In this document: in pieces, positions 18,791-31,205 of the stretch | How the letters are laid out: every line of letters starts with the position of its first letter | Position numbering within the stretch: the stretch's first letter is position 1 | Origin: Rhynchopus sp. YZ270_cl-10 | Taxonomy: Eukaryota > Euglenozoa > Diplonemea > Diplonemida > Diplonemidae | Assembly: GCA_964035575.1 (NCBI GenBank) | Contig: CAXIVB010000020.1 | Span: 1 to 35,470, forward strand | Direction of reading: 5' to 3' | Length of the DNA stretch: 35,470 bases | Program-made: the position numbers and the translations under genes | The notes under the pieces: model-generated | Told to the model about the DNA's origin: nothing | Database searches by the model: none | Seen by the model: the letters and a program-made list of their open reading frames with translations, nothing else

Positions 18791-19881
18791 CCTGTAGGCC
18801 CCCTATGGGCCCCTTCAGGGTCCCCATAGGAGGTCCTTAAGAGGGTCCTGGACCACATATGGGGTGTCCAATACCCCCATTTTATGGTCCCTCAAATGGA
18901 CGCGGCCGATTTGAGAGGTCCTTTTTTGATAGGCTCTCTGGTACCGAGACCTCAAAAAGTGCAAAAAGGGGTCATTTTAGGGGGTACCCCAAATGGCCCT
19001 TTTTGGACCCCATTTGGACACCCCCCTTTTGGGACCCCTTGGGGCCCCTGGAGGGGGTGGGGCCATATGGGTACCCTTAAGGCCTATATAGGCCCCTGTA
19101 GGCCCCCTATGGGCCCCTTAGGGCCCTTATAGGAGGTCCCCAGGAGGGTCCTGGACCACATATGGGGTGTCCAATACCCCCATTTTATGGTCCCTCAAAT
19201 GGACGCGGCCGATTTGAGAGGTCCTTTTTTGATAGGCTCTCTGGTACCGAGACCTCAAAAAGTGCAAAAAGGGGTCATTTTAGGGGGTACCCCAAATGGC
19301 CCTTTTTGGACCCCATTTGGACACCCCCCTTTTGGGACCCCTTGGGGCCCCTGGAGGGGGTGGGGCCATATGGGTACCCTTAAGGCCTATATAGGCCCCT
19401 GTAGGCCCCCTATGGGCCCCTTAGGGCCCTTATAGGAGGTCCCCAGGAGGGTCCTGGACCACATATGGGGTGTCCAATACCCCCATTTTATGGTCCCTCA
19501 AATGGACGCGGCCGATTTGAGAGGTCCTTTTTTGATAGGCTCTCTGGTACCGAGACCTCAAAAAGTGCAAAAAGGGGTCATTTTAGGGGGTACCCCAAAT
19601 GGCCCTTTTTGGACCCCATTTGGACACCCCCCTTTTGGGACCCCTTGGGGCCCCTGGAGGGGGTGGGGCCATATGGGTACCCTTAAGGCCTATATAGGCC
19701 CCTGTAGGCCCCCTATGGGCCCCTTAGGGCCCTTATAGGAGGTCCCCAGGAGGGTCCTGGACCACATATGGGGTGTCCAATACCCCCATTTTATGGTCCC
19801 TCAAATGGACGCGGCCGATTTGAGAGGTCCTTTTTGATAGGCTCTCTGGTACCGAGACCTCAAAAAGTGCAAAAAGGGGTC
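18791..19881. repeat. 303-bp tandem array, unit 2
   Basis: Copies begin at 18845, 19148, 19451 and 19754; same copy number and break point as in unit 1. Confidence 0.95.
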
Positions 19882-20574
19882 CAACTTTGAGGTCCTCAAA
19901 ATGACCATTTTGGACCCTTTTTGGACCCCTTTTGGACCCCTTTTTAGACCCCTTTTGGACCCCATTTGGACCCCCTCAGACCTCTCTCAGGAGGTCTTAG
20001 GAGGCCTAATAAGGGGTTATATGGAGGTATATGTACCTATATACATGCCCCCAGGCAAGGGTCCCTTTAGGGCCCTGTGCACATGGCATCCCCATGTGCA
20101 TATAGGTCCTCATACCCCTCCATACCCTCTATACCCCCTAAAAGGGGGTCTGGAGGGGTGCCCAAGGGGTCCAAATTGCCCCATTTTGGGGTCCTCAGGA
20201 CCTCCAAAAAGGCATAAAAAGGCCCTTTTTGGGCCCCTCAGAGCCCTCAAATAGGGGGCTCAGGGGGTCCCAAAGGGTGTATATATTGGGTACCATGTAT
20301 GCAATGAAACGTACCCCTCTTGAGAGGGGTCCCGGAGCATGCCTTACCTTAAAACTATTAGGTCGCGTGCACCAAATAGTTTTAGGTCATGGTAATGTCC
20401 CCATTTATGGACATAAAGGGCCATAAAGTGGACATCATGCCCTGGGTCATGACCCATGGCATGTCATGAGATGGGGGTACCCCCATGGATTGACCCCATA
20501 TGACCCCATTTGGACCCCTTTAGACCCCTTGGCCAGGTCCCCACATGGTGTGAGAGGTGCTGTGCCATACTACA
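19882..20574. other. Cassette B middle spacer, unit 2
   Basis: As 5508-6200, with hairpins at 19978-19997 and 20346-20387. Confidence 0.65.
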
Positions 20575-21414
20575 TATGGGTGTATACACCCTATGGGTAC
20601 AGGGGGCTATATGGGTACATATGTATGTACATGTACATACATGTATATACATATATGTATATATATATGTATATGTACACATATATGTTGTGGTCCATCA
20701 ACATCTATTTATGACATGTTATATCATCAAATTGGATCGACCTCATTTCATGATGTGACCTCATTTCATGACATGTCATGGGTCTGGACCCATCCCCACA
20801 TCTTATACGACCTCTTATCACATGATGTACATGTTGTATAGTGGTGGTATATAGGTGTATATAGGGCCATAGGGCTATGGGGCTATATAGGGGTATATGG
20901 GTACATATGTATGTATATATACATGCATACATATATATATATATATATGTATGTGTACACATATATGTTGATGTACAAAGTGCTCAACATCTGTTTATGT
21001 CATGTCATGTCATCAAATTGGATGATCACCATTTTGGACATGATGCCATTTCATGACATGTCATGGGTCTGGACCCATCCCCACATCTTATACGACCTCT
21101 TATCACATGATGTACATGTTGTATAGTGGTGGTATATAGGTGTATATAGGGCCATAGGGCTATGGGGCTATATAGGGGTATATGGGTACATATGTATGTA
21201 TATATACATGCATACATATATATATATATATGTATGTGTACACATATATGTTGATGTACAAAGTGCTCAACATCTGTTTATGTCATGTCATGTCATCAAA
21301 TTGGATGATCACCATTTTGGACATGATGCTATTTCACATCACTTCATGCATCTAGACCCCTCTCAACACATGACGTACATGTTGTATAGTAGTGGTATAT
21401 AGGCATATAGGTGT
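20575..21414. repeat. AT-rich tandem array, unit 2
   Basis: As 6201-7040 with longer TA tracts (CATCTTATACGACC at 20799 and 21084, a period of 285 bp). The junction near 20692 reads TTGTGGTCCATCAACATC, different from units 1 and 3. Confidence 0.9.
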
Positions 21415-21527
21415 ATAGGGGCTGTAGGCCCCTGTAGGGACTACACCTCCATTCCGTGGTATGCAGGGTGTACCCCCAACTATACCCTTTCTGGCTCTAC
21501 ACCTCATGCTGAGTAGCTCTTGGTGCC

Positions 21528-21812
21528 GTGCACCTCCATCTAAGTAAGGATGCTGTACTTAGTATGCAGCACACTGCTGCCATGTATACTACTACAAGCA
21601 CTCTTCCTATAGCTTACAATGCAGGTGCTGCAGCAGGTGTGGCCTATGCCGTCCAGGTCACATCGGGCATCCTGATGTGCATGCTCTACTTAGCAGGTGA
21701 TGGTACAGCATATCAGTATTTGGATCACGTGTCACGACCAGCTCCAGATGCCCATATCGTGAGGTCAGGTAAACGTCACCTTAAAGTAACACATTTTACC
21801 CCGACCGTGTAG
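21528..21812 (+). CDS. cob: Cytochrome b N-terminal gene fragment (unit 2)
   Basis: Identical to the unit 1 fragment through the conserved segment (21585-21737). One base fewer just after it keeps a single frame for 94 codons, ending in RSGKRHLKVTHFTPTV, which does not resemble the amphipathic segment and helix B expected next in cytochrome b. The difference between units lies outside the matching codons, consistent with only those codons being under coding constraint and the rest being flank. Function, if expressed, would need joining to downstream cob pieces not seen in this window. The flank 21415-21527 is as 7041-7153. Confidence 0.78.
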   Translation: MHLHLSKDAVLSMQHTAAMYTTTSTLPIAYNAGAAAGVAYAVQVTSGILMCMLYLAGDGTAYQYLDHVSRPAPDAHIVRSGKRHLKVTHFTPTV

Positions 21813-22148
21813 GCAGGGTGTATGCCCATGACACTAGGCTCTGGGTGTCCCCATCCCTATACCCCTAAATAAGGGGTAAAAAGGGGTGTCAGGACCTGGT
21901 CCAAAAGGGTCCAAAAGGTGTAAATGGGGTGATCCAATGTGCTCAACACATCACCTCATCTCCTCATCCATCCACTTCATCATCCATTAACAGGATGGAC
22001 ATGTCCATTTAACTGTATGTGCATGTATGCACATGCATGTATATATACATGTATATACCCCCCTATAGCCCCTTAAGGGCATATGGGTATATGTACCATG
22101 TATGCACATGATATGGTCCATATAAGGACTCATACATCATGTTGAGGT
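21813..22148. other. Downstream flank of cob fragment, unit 2
   Basis: As 7440-7774; GCAGGGTGTA recurs at about 21813. The flank reads ATATATACATGTATATACCCCCC where unit 1 has ATATACACATG, a small tract difference. Confidence 0.6.
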
Positions 22149-22773
22149 CTTGGGTCATGACCCGTCATGGCATCTTGACATGTCCAAATCCATGAAATCA
22201 GGTCATATCAGGTGATTTGACCTCTTGACATGAGATGTGGTGATGTCACATGTTGCACATCATGTGCACATATAAGATGTAGAGATGTGTATGCACATAC
22301 ATGTACATATATATACCCCCTATACAAGGGAGGGCTATATACATGTATATACATGTAGGTGCATGTACATGTATGTAAGTACATACTGTATATACACCTC
22401 TACCCATGCCATATGGGGTCTAAATGGGGTCCAAAAGGGTCCATTTATGGGTAGACCCCCATCTCATGACATGTCATGGGTCATGACCCATGAGGTGATA
22501 TGACATGATATGGCATCTCATGAGATGGATAGGTCCTCATCCAATGAGGAGATATGCAACATCATATGATGTAATGCAACTTATATAAGTGCATGTGCAC
22601 ATATGGTTTACCCATATGGCCCATCATATGGGATGCATATATGTATATGTATATACATATATATACATGTGTCTACACATGTATGCACCATGTTGCACCT
22701 CTTAAAAGAGGTCTAGACCTCTAAATATGAGGTCAAATCCATGGATTTGGAGGTCCTCAGATCTCAGGACCTC
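22149..22773. repeat. Constant block between B and C, unit 2
   Basis: Carries CATATCAGGTG and GGCCCATCATATGG, unlike the unit 1 copy at the same place. Confidence 0.9.
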
Positions 22774-23987
22774 CCATTTTGGGGACCCCCTCCAGATCTG
22801 GGGACCCCCTCCAGATCTGGGGACCCCCTCCAGATATGGGTAGGGACCCCATATGGGGTGGGACCCCATGTGGTATGGGTCCATATGGAGACCTCTCTTA
22901 AGGCCCATATGACACCAATGGACCCTTAAAGGGGTGACCACATGGTGTGCCAGCATGGCACCCTTGGGCCCTCTGGTTGGACCCCCTCATATAGGGGTCC
23001 CCATATGGTACACCATATGGACATGGGGTGGGCTCCCATTTGGAGACCCCTTTTAGGACCCCATATGACACTATTTGGCCTGTAGGACCAGGTCCCAATA
23101 TGGACCCCTCCAGACCATTAGTGGCACTTTGGGAGGTCCCCATTTGGACCCCCTCAGATCCAATGGAGGTCCTATTTGGACCCCCTCAGGTCTGGGGACC
23201 CCATATGACACCATATGGTCATGGGGTGGCCTCCCATTTGGAGACCCCTTTTAGGACCCTATTTGACACTATATGGCCTGTAGGACCAGGTCCCAATAGG
23301 GACCCCTCCAGACCCCTAGTGGCAATTGGGACCCCTAGGGGGCTAGACCCCCAAATGACCCCTCTAAACGTGACCATATAGGTCCCAATTAGGGGGTTGG
23401 AGGTCCCTTTATGGGTCCATATGGAGACCTCTCTTAGGTCCCATATGCCCCCAATGGCCCCTTAAAGGGGTGACCACATGGTATGCCCCATGGCACCCCT
23501 TTTGGGACCCCTTTGGGACCCCATATGACCCCATTTAGACCCCCTCAGGACCCCCAAAAGGGCCTAAAACACCCTATTTGGACCCATTTGGACCCCTTTT
23601 GAGCACCCCTTTTAAACACCCCTTTTCCGACATGGTACCCCATTTGATCTACTCTACCTATGAATTGGCCATTTAGGTGCTGTTCAGTCCTGGACCCCAC
23701 ATGCCGTTGGGTGGTCAAATAGGGGTCTAAACGTGACCGAGGGTCCTGGGACCCCTACACGGTCACCCCTTTTAGACCCCTTTTTACCCCCTTTTTACCC
23801 CATATTGGGACCCCCTACCTGTAGTGGATCCCTTTAAGGGTCTAAAGTAGGCATATGGGGTGCACCCCCTGACCTCCATATATGCCCTTCTGCTTACACG
23901 CTCACCCCTTTTGACCCCTTTTGGACCCCTTTTGGGACCTCCCATGGGGTCAAAGGACCTCCCAAAAGGTCCTAAAAAGGGGGTCCC
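22774..23987. other. Cassette C left spacer, unit 2
   Basis: As 8400-9613 with a few substitutions, for example near 23171, 23214 and 23951. Confidence 0.65.
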
Positions 23988-24474
23988 CTGCATCAGACCT
24001 GGCAATGCTGTTTTGAATGGTTGAGCCCCTTGGGGGTCCCCAAATGGCCAATTTAGGACCCTTTTAGGACCCATTTTGGGGTCCAAAAGGGGTCAAAATG
24101 GGGTCCTCAGATGGCCCAAGACTATGGTCTCTAGAGGCAATATTGGGTCTTTGGGGTCACCCCATCCCTGGATCCAAGGGGTCTCCAAATGGGGTACCCC
24201 TTTTAGGACCCCTTTTGGGGTGCTCCCAGGCCATTAAATATGTCGAAAAGCGACGTCCACTTGCGTAGGCTTAGTCCTCTTTTGGGCATGTCGGGTTTAG
24301 ACAACCCCTGCCAGTCCTAAGTGCTCTAAAAAGGGGTGAAATATGGTGGTCCATTTGAGGACCCCGATATGACACTATTTGGCCTGTAGGACCAGGTCCA
24401 GATCTGGACCCCAGATGGTCCAAAAGTGCTCCTACTCACATATCGCGCGCGCGCGCGTGGTAAGAGTACGGGGT
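23988..24474. repeat. Structured C/D element, C copy, unit 2
   Basis: As 9614-10100; (CG)7 at 24444-24457. Confidence 0.7.
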
Positions 24475-24955
24475 CAAAATCGGTGCCCTTCCGGGCCCAG
24501 GCCTCTGGAGGCCTGGTGCCCGGAAGGCCCGCCCCGCTGGGGACCTCAGGAGGTCCCAGACCCTGTGGGGGTCTGGGCCTCACCCCCTCCCGAGGGGGTC
24601 TGAGGACCTCCAAACCCCTTGTACGCCCCCATGTCCTGAGGGGGTGCGGTCCAAGGGTTGGGTCAAAGCACGGAGCACTTGGAGGTCTACAAAGCATGTG
24701 GTGCCATACCAGCTCCCCATGTATTGGGTCCTACATGGTGTGGGGTGGTGGCACGAGGTGGCATGTAGAGGCCATGGCCTCTCCACACCCCTCTCCATAC
24801 ATGGGGGCGTACAAGGGATATGACCCCATATGGAGAGGTCTTGGGACCTGAGTGCTCTGGGGTGAGGACCTCCATTTAGAGGTCCAACCCCTTAAATGAC
24901 CCATATTGGGTGTTTGACCCCCATGAGCTCTTTGGAGCTCTTTGAGCACCTAGAC
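24475..24955. other. Cassette C right spacer, unit 2
   Basis: As 10101-10581; compound hairpin at 24487-24527. Confidence 0.65.
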
Positions 24956-25688
24956 CATTAGATGTCCATGAGGTGACAAGACCTCTATAGAAGTATATAT
25001 GTATATGCATGTTGTGTGCACATGTATATATACATGTATATACCCCCTATAGCCCCTTAAGGGCATATGGGTGTATGTACCATGTATGCACATGATATGG
25101 TCCATATGTGGACTCATACATCATGTTGGGGTCTTGGGTCATGACCCGTCATGGCATCTTGACATGTCCAAATCCATGAAATCAGGTCATATCAAGTGAT
25201 TTGACCTCTTGACATGAGATGTGATGTCATGACATGATGTTATATGATGTGCACATGTGCACATATACATATACATATACATATACATGTTGTATGCACA
25301 TGTATATATACATGTATATACCCCCGTATAGCCCTTAAGGGCATATAGGTGTATATACCATGTATGCACATGATATGGTCCATATAAGGACTCATACATC
25401 ATGTTGGGGTCTTGGGTCATGACCCGTCATGGCATCTTGACATGTCCAAATCCATGAAATCAGGTCATATCAAGTGATTTGACCTCTTGACATGAGATGT
25501 GATGTCATGACATGATGTTATATGATGTGCACATGTGCACATATACATATACATATACATATACATGTTGTATGCACATGTATATATACATGTATATACC
25601 CCCGTATAGCCCTTAAGGGCATATAGGTGTATATACCATGTATGCACATGATATGGTCCATATAAGGACTCATACATCATGTTGGGGT
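24956..25688. repeat. Cassette C right flank with 278-bp copies, unit 2
   Basis: TGTTGGGGTCTTGGG at 25124, 25402 and 25680, the same 278-bp spacing and copy number as unit 1. The last two intervals are more alike here than in unit 1: both have CCCCCGTATAGCCCTTAAGGG. Confidence 0.85.
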
Positions 25689-26313
25689 CTTGGGTCATGA
25701 CCCGTCATGGCATCTTGACATGTCCAAATCCATGAAATCAGGTCATATCAGGTGATTTGACCTCTTGACATGAGATGTGGTGATGTCACATGTTGCACAT
25801 CATGTGCACATATAAGATGTAGAGATGTGTATGCACATACATGTACATATATATACCCCCTATACAAGGGAGGGCTATATACATGTATATACATGTAGGT
25901 GCATGTACATGTATGTAAGTACATACTGTATATACACCTCTACCCATGCCATATGGGGTCTAAATGGGGTCCAAAAGGGTCCATTTATGGGTAGACCCCC
26001 ATCTCATGACATGTCATGGGTCATGACCCATGAGGTGATATGACATGATATGGCATCTCATGAGATGGATAGGTCCTCATCCAATGAGGAGATATGCAAC
26101 ATCATATGATGTAATGCAACTTATATAAGTGCATGTGCACATATGGTTTACCCATATGGCCCATCATATGGGATGCATATATGTATATGTATATACATAT
26201 ATATACATGTGTCTACACATGTATGCACCATGTTGCACCTCTTAAAAGAGGTCTAGACCTCTAAATATGAGGTCAAATCCATGGATTTGGAGGTCCTCAG
26301 ATCTCAGGACCTC
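25689..26313. repeat. Constant block between C and D, unit 2
   Basis: Carries CATATCAGGTG and GGCCCATCATATGG like the block at 22149-22773 in the same unit. Confidence 0.9.
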
Positions 26314-27069
26314 CCATTTTGAGGACCCCCTCAGATCTTGGGACCCCTCAGATCCAGGGTAGGGACCCCAAATGGCACCTTTATACCCCTTTTGGGACCT
26401 CCCCACATGGTGTAAGAGGTGCCCCACACCCCTACATATAGGGTATATGCCCTAGGCTGTATAGGGGGGTGTATAGGGGTATATAAAGGTGTATGTACAC
26501 TTATATACATGTGCATGCACATATATATACATGTATATAGAGGTCCTCAGATCCCATGACCCTCCATTTGGGGGTCTGGAGACCTCAGGACCCCATTTTG
26601 GGACCCTCCTCAGATCTGGGGACCCCCTCCAGATCTGGGGATAGGACCCCAAATGGACCCATTTGGACCCCATTTGAGGACCATTGGCATCATGTGTGGA
26701 CACCCCCTTTTCCACCATGTATGCCATTTGATCTACTCTCCCTATACATATGCCCTAAATGGACATAACCCCATATGATCCCATATGTGTTATATGACCA
26801 CTTTGGAGCACCTTTATATGCATAGGGTGGGGACCCCATATGGGCCCTTTTAGACCCCTTCCAAAAGGGGGTCTAAAGCATGTACACCTCCTTACACTCC
26901 ATGTGTATGGTGGTGTATAGGTTAAGGGGGCTATATAGGGCATAATGGGTACATGTACATACACATGTGTTGCACGTCATGTGCATCATGTTGGCATGTC
27001 ATGAGGTGGTCCAAAAGGGTGATCACCAGATGACCCCATTTTGGGACCCCTCCCATTTTAAGAGGTCCG
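26314..27069. other. Cassette D left spacer, unit 2
   Basis: As 11941-12696 with small indels in C and G runs near 26345, 26430 and 26465. Confidence 0.6.
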
Positions 27070-27579
27070 CTGCATCAGACCGGGCCATCCTGGTTTGAAC
27101 CGTTTGGGGACCTCAGGACCCCCAAATGGGCTGAATTGACCCCTTTTAGGGTCCTCAAAAGGACCCATTTTGGGGTCAAAAGGGGGTCAAAATGGGGTCC
27201 ATATGGTGACCCATACTATGGTCTATATAGGCAATATATGGGTCCTGGACCCTCCTCATGCCTGGACCCGAGGTGCTCCAAAGGGGTGTACCCAAAGTGG
27301 TCCATTAAATAGGAGGCCTCCAGACCCCTTAGGGGTCCAAAAGATGTCGAAACCCGACATCTACCTGGACCCCCGGAGGTCCCAAAAGGGCCATGTCGGG
27401 TTTATACAACCCCTGCCAGTCCTAAGTGCCATAAAAAGGGTGATATTTGGTGGTCCATTCTGAGACCCCAATATGACACTATTTGGCCTGTAGACCATGG
27501 TCCAGATCTGGACCCCAGATGGTCCAAAAGGGGGTGCAACTAACATATCGCGCGCGCGCGCGTGGTAAGAGGTAGTTTA
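27070..27579. repeat. Structured C/D element, D copy, unit 2
   Basis: As 12697-13206, including CTATATAG and the AAACC-loop hairpin; (CG)7 at 27549-27562. Confidence 0.7.
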
Positions 27580-27779
27580 TAAAATCGGCGCTTCCCAGGA
27601 CCCCAGACCCCAGGAGGTGGTCTCAGGGGGTCTGAGGGGTTGGGAGGGGTCTGGAGCCATGAGGGGTCTGGACCACCCACCCTGTGGAGATGGCTGGTGG
27701 TCTGTAGGGAGGTGGTCAAAAGGGGTGTTTATACCCCTATGGCGCCTCAAGCCCTTTAAGTGCTGTTGAGCACCCAATG
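27580..27779. other. Cassette D right spacer, unit 2
   Basis: As 13207-13406; nothing gene-like. Confidence 0.55.
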
Positions 27780-28216
27780 CATTAGATGTCCATGAGGTGA
27801 CAAGACCTCTATAGAAGTATATATGGTAGGTATGGGGTGCATGCCCATATACCACCATATGCCCCCAATGGCCCTTTAGGACCTTGTGGGCCATGTGCAT
27901 CATATATGGTGTACATGCATGGATATGGACTCGCATGGGTCCAGACCCATGGTTTACCCCATTTCACCCAATTTGGGTGCATGTGCCAAAATGGCCTAAA
28001 TGCCTGAAATGGGGCATATTTGGATGTTGAGACCTTTTGGGACCATGTCAAGACATGACATGACATCCAATATGTTATACATCATATGTACATGTATATA
28101 TACATATATGTATATACATGTATATACCCCCGTATAGCACCTTAGGGCATATAGGTGTATATAGCATGTATGCACATGATATGGTCCATATGTGGACACA
28201 TACATCATGTTGGGGT
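27780..28216. repeat. Cassette right flank D, unit 2
   Basis: Shares the ACCACC, CCTTGTGGG and CATATATGG variants with the unit 2 A flank; reads TATAGCACCTTAGGG near 28134 where others have TATAGCCCC. Confidence 0.85.
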
Positions 28217-28841
28217 CTTGGGTCATGACCCGTCATGGCATCTTGACATGTCCAAATCCATGAAATCAGGTCATATCGGGTGATTTGACCTCTTGACATG
28301 AGATGTGGTGATGTCACATGTTGCACATCATGTGCACATATAAGATGTAGAGATGTGTATGCACATACATGTACATATATATACCCCCTTATACAAGGGA
28401 GGGCTATATACATGTATATACATGTAGGTGCATGTACATGTATGTAAGTACATACTGTATATACACCTCTACCCATGCCATATGGGGTCTAAATGGGGTC
28501 CAAAAGGGTCCATTTATGGGTAGACCCCCATCTCATGACATGCCATGGGTCATGACCCATGAGGTGATATGACATGATATGGCATCTCATGAGATGGATA
28601 GGTCCTCATCCAATGAGGAGATATGCAACATCATATGATGTAATGCAACTTATATAAGTGCATGTGCACATATGGTTTACCCATATGGCCCCTCATATGG
28701 GATGCATATATGTATATGTATATACATATATATACATGTGTCTACACATGTATGCACCATGTTGCACCTCTTAAAGAGGTCTAGACCTCTAAATATGAGG
28801 TCAAATCCATGGATTTGGAGGTCCTCAGATCTCAGGACCTC
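28217..28841. repeat. Constant block between unit 2 D and unit 3 A
   Basis: Has CATGCCATGGG (C at 28543), one extra T in the CCCCCTTATAC stretch and one A fewer in CTTAAAGAGG. Confidence 0.9.
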
Positions 28842-29560
28842 TCATTTTGGGACCCCCTCAGATCCAGGACCCCTCCAGATCTGGGGGTAGGACCCCAAAT
28901 GACCCCATTTGGACCCCAAATGGACCCCCTTTGGGACCCCCTTTGGACCCCCAAAATGGCCCTTTTACAGCTCCCCCGGGTAGCTACCCGGGCGAGCTGA
29001 CCCCTTTTGGGCACTTTTCGGTCGTACAATATAAGGCAATTTTGAGCCGTTTTGACCGGACCGTTTGGAAAGTGCCAAAAAAGGGTCCAAAAAGTGACCC
29101 CTTTTTTGGTCCAAAAAGGGGTCAAAAAGGGGTCCAAAAAGGGACCCTTTTTGGGTCCATTTTGGGTCCATATTGGGACCCCCTCCTGGACCAAGACTAT
29201 GGTCTCTAGAGGCAATATATGGGTCCTGGATGGCACCCCTTTGGGGTCCCAAGGGGTCCCAAAAGGGGGTCCAAAAAGGGGTCCAAAAAGGGGTCCAAAA
29301 AGGGACCCTTTTTGGGAGGGGTCAGATCCCAGGACCCCTCAAAATGGCCTAAAAAGGGCACTTTTAGGGCATTTTGAGGACCTCCAAAAAGGGCCATTTT
29401 GGGCCATATTGGGCCATTTAGGGGTCCTGAGGTCCTGAGGGTCCTCATGGGTCCTGAGGTCCTTGAGGGGTCTAAACCCCATGCCCTCCCCATATGAGGG
29501 GTGATGGGCATATGCCTCCTACGCCCCCTTAAGCCCTATAAGTGCTATAAGCACCCATCC
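28842..29560. other. Cassette A, unit 3
   Basis: As 95-812; palindrome at 28969-28998. Confidence 0.8.
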
Positions 29561-29997
29561 CATTAGATGTCCATGAGGTGACAAGACCTCTATAGAAGTA
29601 TATATGGTAGGTATGGGGTGCATGCCCATATACCCCCATATGCCCCCAATGGCCCCTTAGGACCATGTGGGCCATGTGCTCCATATATGGTGTACATGCA
29701 TGGATATGGACTCGCATGGGTCCAGACCCATGGTTTACCCCATTTCACCCAATTTGGGTGCATGTGCCAAAATGGCCAAAATGCCTGAAATGGGGCATAT
29801 TTGGATGTTGAGACCTTTTGGGACCATGTCAAGACATGACATGACATCCAATATGTTATACATCATATGTACATGTATATATACATATATGTATATACAT
29901 GTATATACCCCCGTATAGCCCCTTAGGGCATATAGGTGTATATAGCATGTATGCACATGATATGGTCCATATGTGGACACATACATCATGTTGGGGT
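29561..29997. repeat. Cassette right flank A, unit 3
   Basis: Resembles the unit 1 form (ACCCCCATATG, CCATGTGGG) but reads GTGCTCCATATATGG. Confidence 0.85.
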
Positions 29998-30622
29998 CTT
30001 GGGTCATGACCCGTCATGGCATCTTGACATGTCCAAATCCATGAAATCAGGTCATATCGGGTGATTTGACCTCTTGACATGAGATGTGGTGATGTCACAT
30101 GTTGCACATCATGTGCACATATAAGATGTAGAGATGTGTATGCACATACATGTACATATATATACCCCCTATACAAGGGAGGGCTATATACATGTATATA
30201 CATGTAGGTGCATGTACATGTATGTAAGTACATACTGTATATACACCTCTACCCATGCCATATGGGGTCTAAATGGGGTCCAAAAGGGTCCATTTATGGG
30301 TAGACCCCCATCTCATGACATGCCATGGGTCATGACCCATGAGGTGATATGACATGATATGGCATCTCATGAGATGGATAGGTCCTCATCCAATGAGGAG
30401 ATATGCAACATCATATGATGTAATGCAACTTATATAAGTGCATGTGCACATATGGTTTACCCATATGGCCCCTCATATGGGATGCATATATGTATATGTA
30501 TATACATATATATACATGTGTCTACACATGTATGCACCATGTTGCACCTCTTAAAAGAGGTCTAGACCTCTAAATATGAGGTCAAATCCATGGATTTGGA
30601 GGTCCTCAGATCTCAGGACCTC
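29998..30622. repeat. Constant block between A and B, unit 3
   Basis: Shares the CATGCCATGGG variant (C at 30323) with the neighbouring block at 28217-28841 and with no other copy. Confidence 0.9.
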
Positions 30623-31205
30623 TCATTTTGGGACCCCTCAGATCTTGGGACCCCCTCAGATCCAGGGTAGGGACCCCAAATGACCCCTTTTAGACCCCTT
30701 TTGGACCCCCTATTAGGGCCTTTAGGGCCTTTATGGGGTGCCCACAGGGGTACGTAGGGTGCCTACAGGGGCTCCCAATGGCCCTCCCCTTAAGGGGCCA
30801 TTTGGGTACCCCATGAGCCCCCATGTGTCCCCATGGGTGCCATGTAGCCCCGTTAGGCCCATTTGACCCCTATGGCCTCAGACCCCTCAGGACCCCAAAA
30901 GGGGTCCAAAAGGGGTCATTTTAGGGGTACCCCCCAAAATGGGGTGTGCAGCTAATTGGGTCATATATAGGGCAAAATGGCCCTTTTCCGTTCTGGACAC
31001 TTTTATACAGAGAGTAGTCCAAAAGTGACACAAAACGGGAAGTACGTGAAAAAGGGGTTTGGGGATTTCAGGCCCCAAAATGGCCGGGCGGCAGGAAGGT
31101 CCATTTTGAGGGTACCCCCAAATGACCCAATTTGGGGGGTCTGAGGACCCCAAATGACCCCATTTTAGGACCCCTCAGGACCCCAAATGGCCCCATTTAG
31201 GGTCC
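30623..31205. other. Cassette B left spacer, unit 3
   Basis: As 1878-2460 with a few substitutions (near 30740 and 31011). Confidence 0.6.

Larger units (their letters stand above)
14375..28748. repeat. Higher-order repeat unit 2 (complete)
   Basis: Same order of cassettes A, B, C, D as unit 1. Differences seen include one base fewer in a C run in cassette A (around 14480), one base fewer in the cob region, longer TA tracts in the AT-rich array, a different junction near 20692, and variants shared by its own A and D flanks. Confidence 0.95.
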